A stretch of DNA of 32,932 nt from Candidatus Curtissbacteria bacterium RIFOXYA1_FULL_41_14 (GTDB lineage Bacteria > Patescibacteriota > Microgenomatia > Curtissbacterales > GWA2-41-24): NCBI GenBank assembly GCA_001775095.1, contig MFCA01000007.1, positions 1 to 32,932 of the forward strand, written 5' to 3'. Within the stretch, counting starts at the first letter, position 1; each line of letters begins with the position of its first letter. The translations under genes and the position numbers were made by a program. This document shows, in pieces, positions 32,915 to 32,932 of the stretch. Under the pieces are notes generated by a model. It saw only the letters and a list, made by a program, of their open reading frames with translations. It was not told the origin of the DNA and made no database searches.

Positions 32915-32932
32915 GAGCGAATATAAAGGGAG

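Noticed and set aside
1-32932. CRISPR array
   Set aside because: No regularly spaced identical repeats with unique spacers; the dispersed repeats are irregularly spaced by kilobases and no cas genes were seen.

Overview
This 32.9 kb AT-rich window looks like a Patescibacteria/CPR (Microgenomates-like) chromosome segment. The lineage call is inference from gene content and style, not a search. The left third holds a type IV pilin-like locus, an AAA+ ATPase, a NUDIX hydrolase, and a housekeeping cluster of tRNA-Ser(GGA), HD protein, tRNA-Arg(CCG), dnaG and rpoD. These are followed by a DUF5989-like micro-ORF absent from the ORF track and a YfhO-like membrane protein. The right two thirds is an accessory region of small, mostly monocistronic genes: GIY-YIG proteins, BrnT/BrnA-like and AbiEii-like toxin-antitoxin modules, C39-like and HExxH proteases, cold-shock, RRM and PUR-like nucleic-acid-binding proteins, HAD, HD, GNAT, ClpP/SppA-like and EEP enzymes, and MsrB. 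The most notable structure is not standard gene content: (i) many -10 boxes lie exactly 6 nt from the start codon, implying leaderless mRNAs; (ii) palindromic elements have inserted in frame into coding sequences; (iii) a GIY-YIG ORF sits between a broken 5' tRNA-Asn fragment and an intact tRNA-Asn; (iv) modular repeats lie at gene ends; (v) pilin promoters and leaders are duplicated; (vi) cspA, RRM and msrB have structured leaders; (vii) a three-way-junction RNA candidate lies between tRNA-Ser and the HD gene; (viii) a zinc-ribbon gene probably starts at ATT. No rRNA, CRISPR array or transposase was seen.
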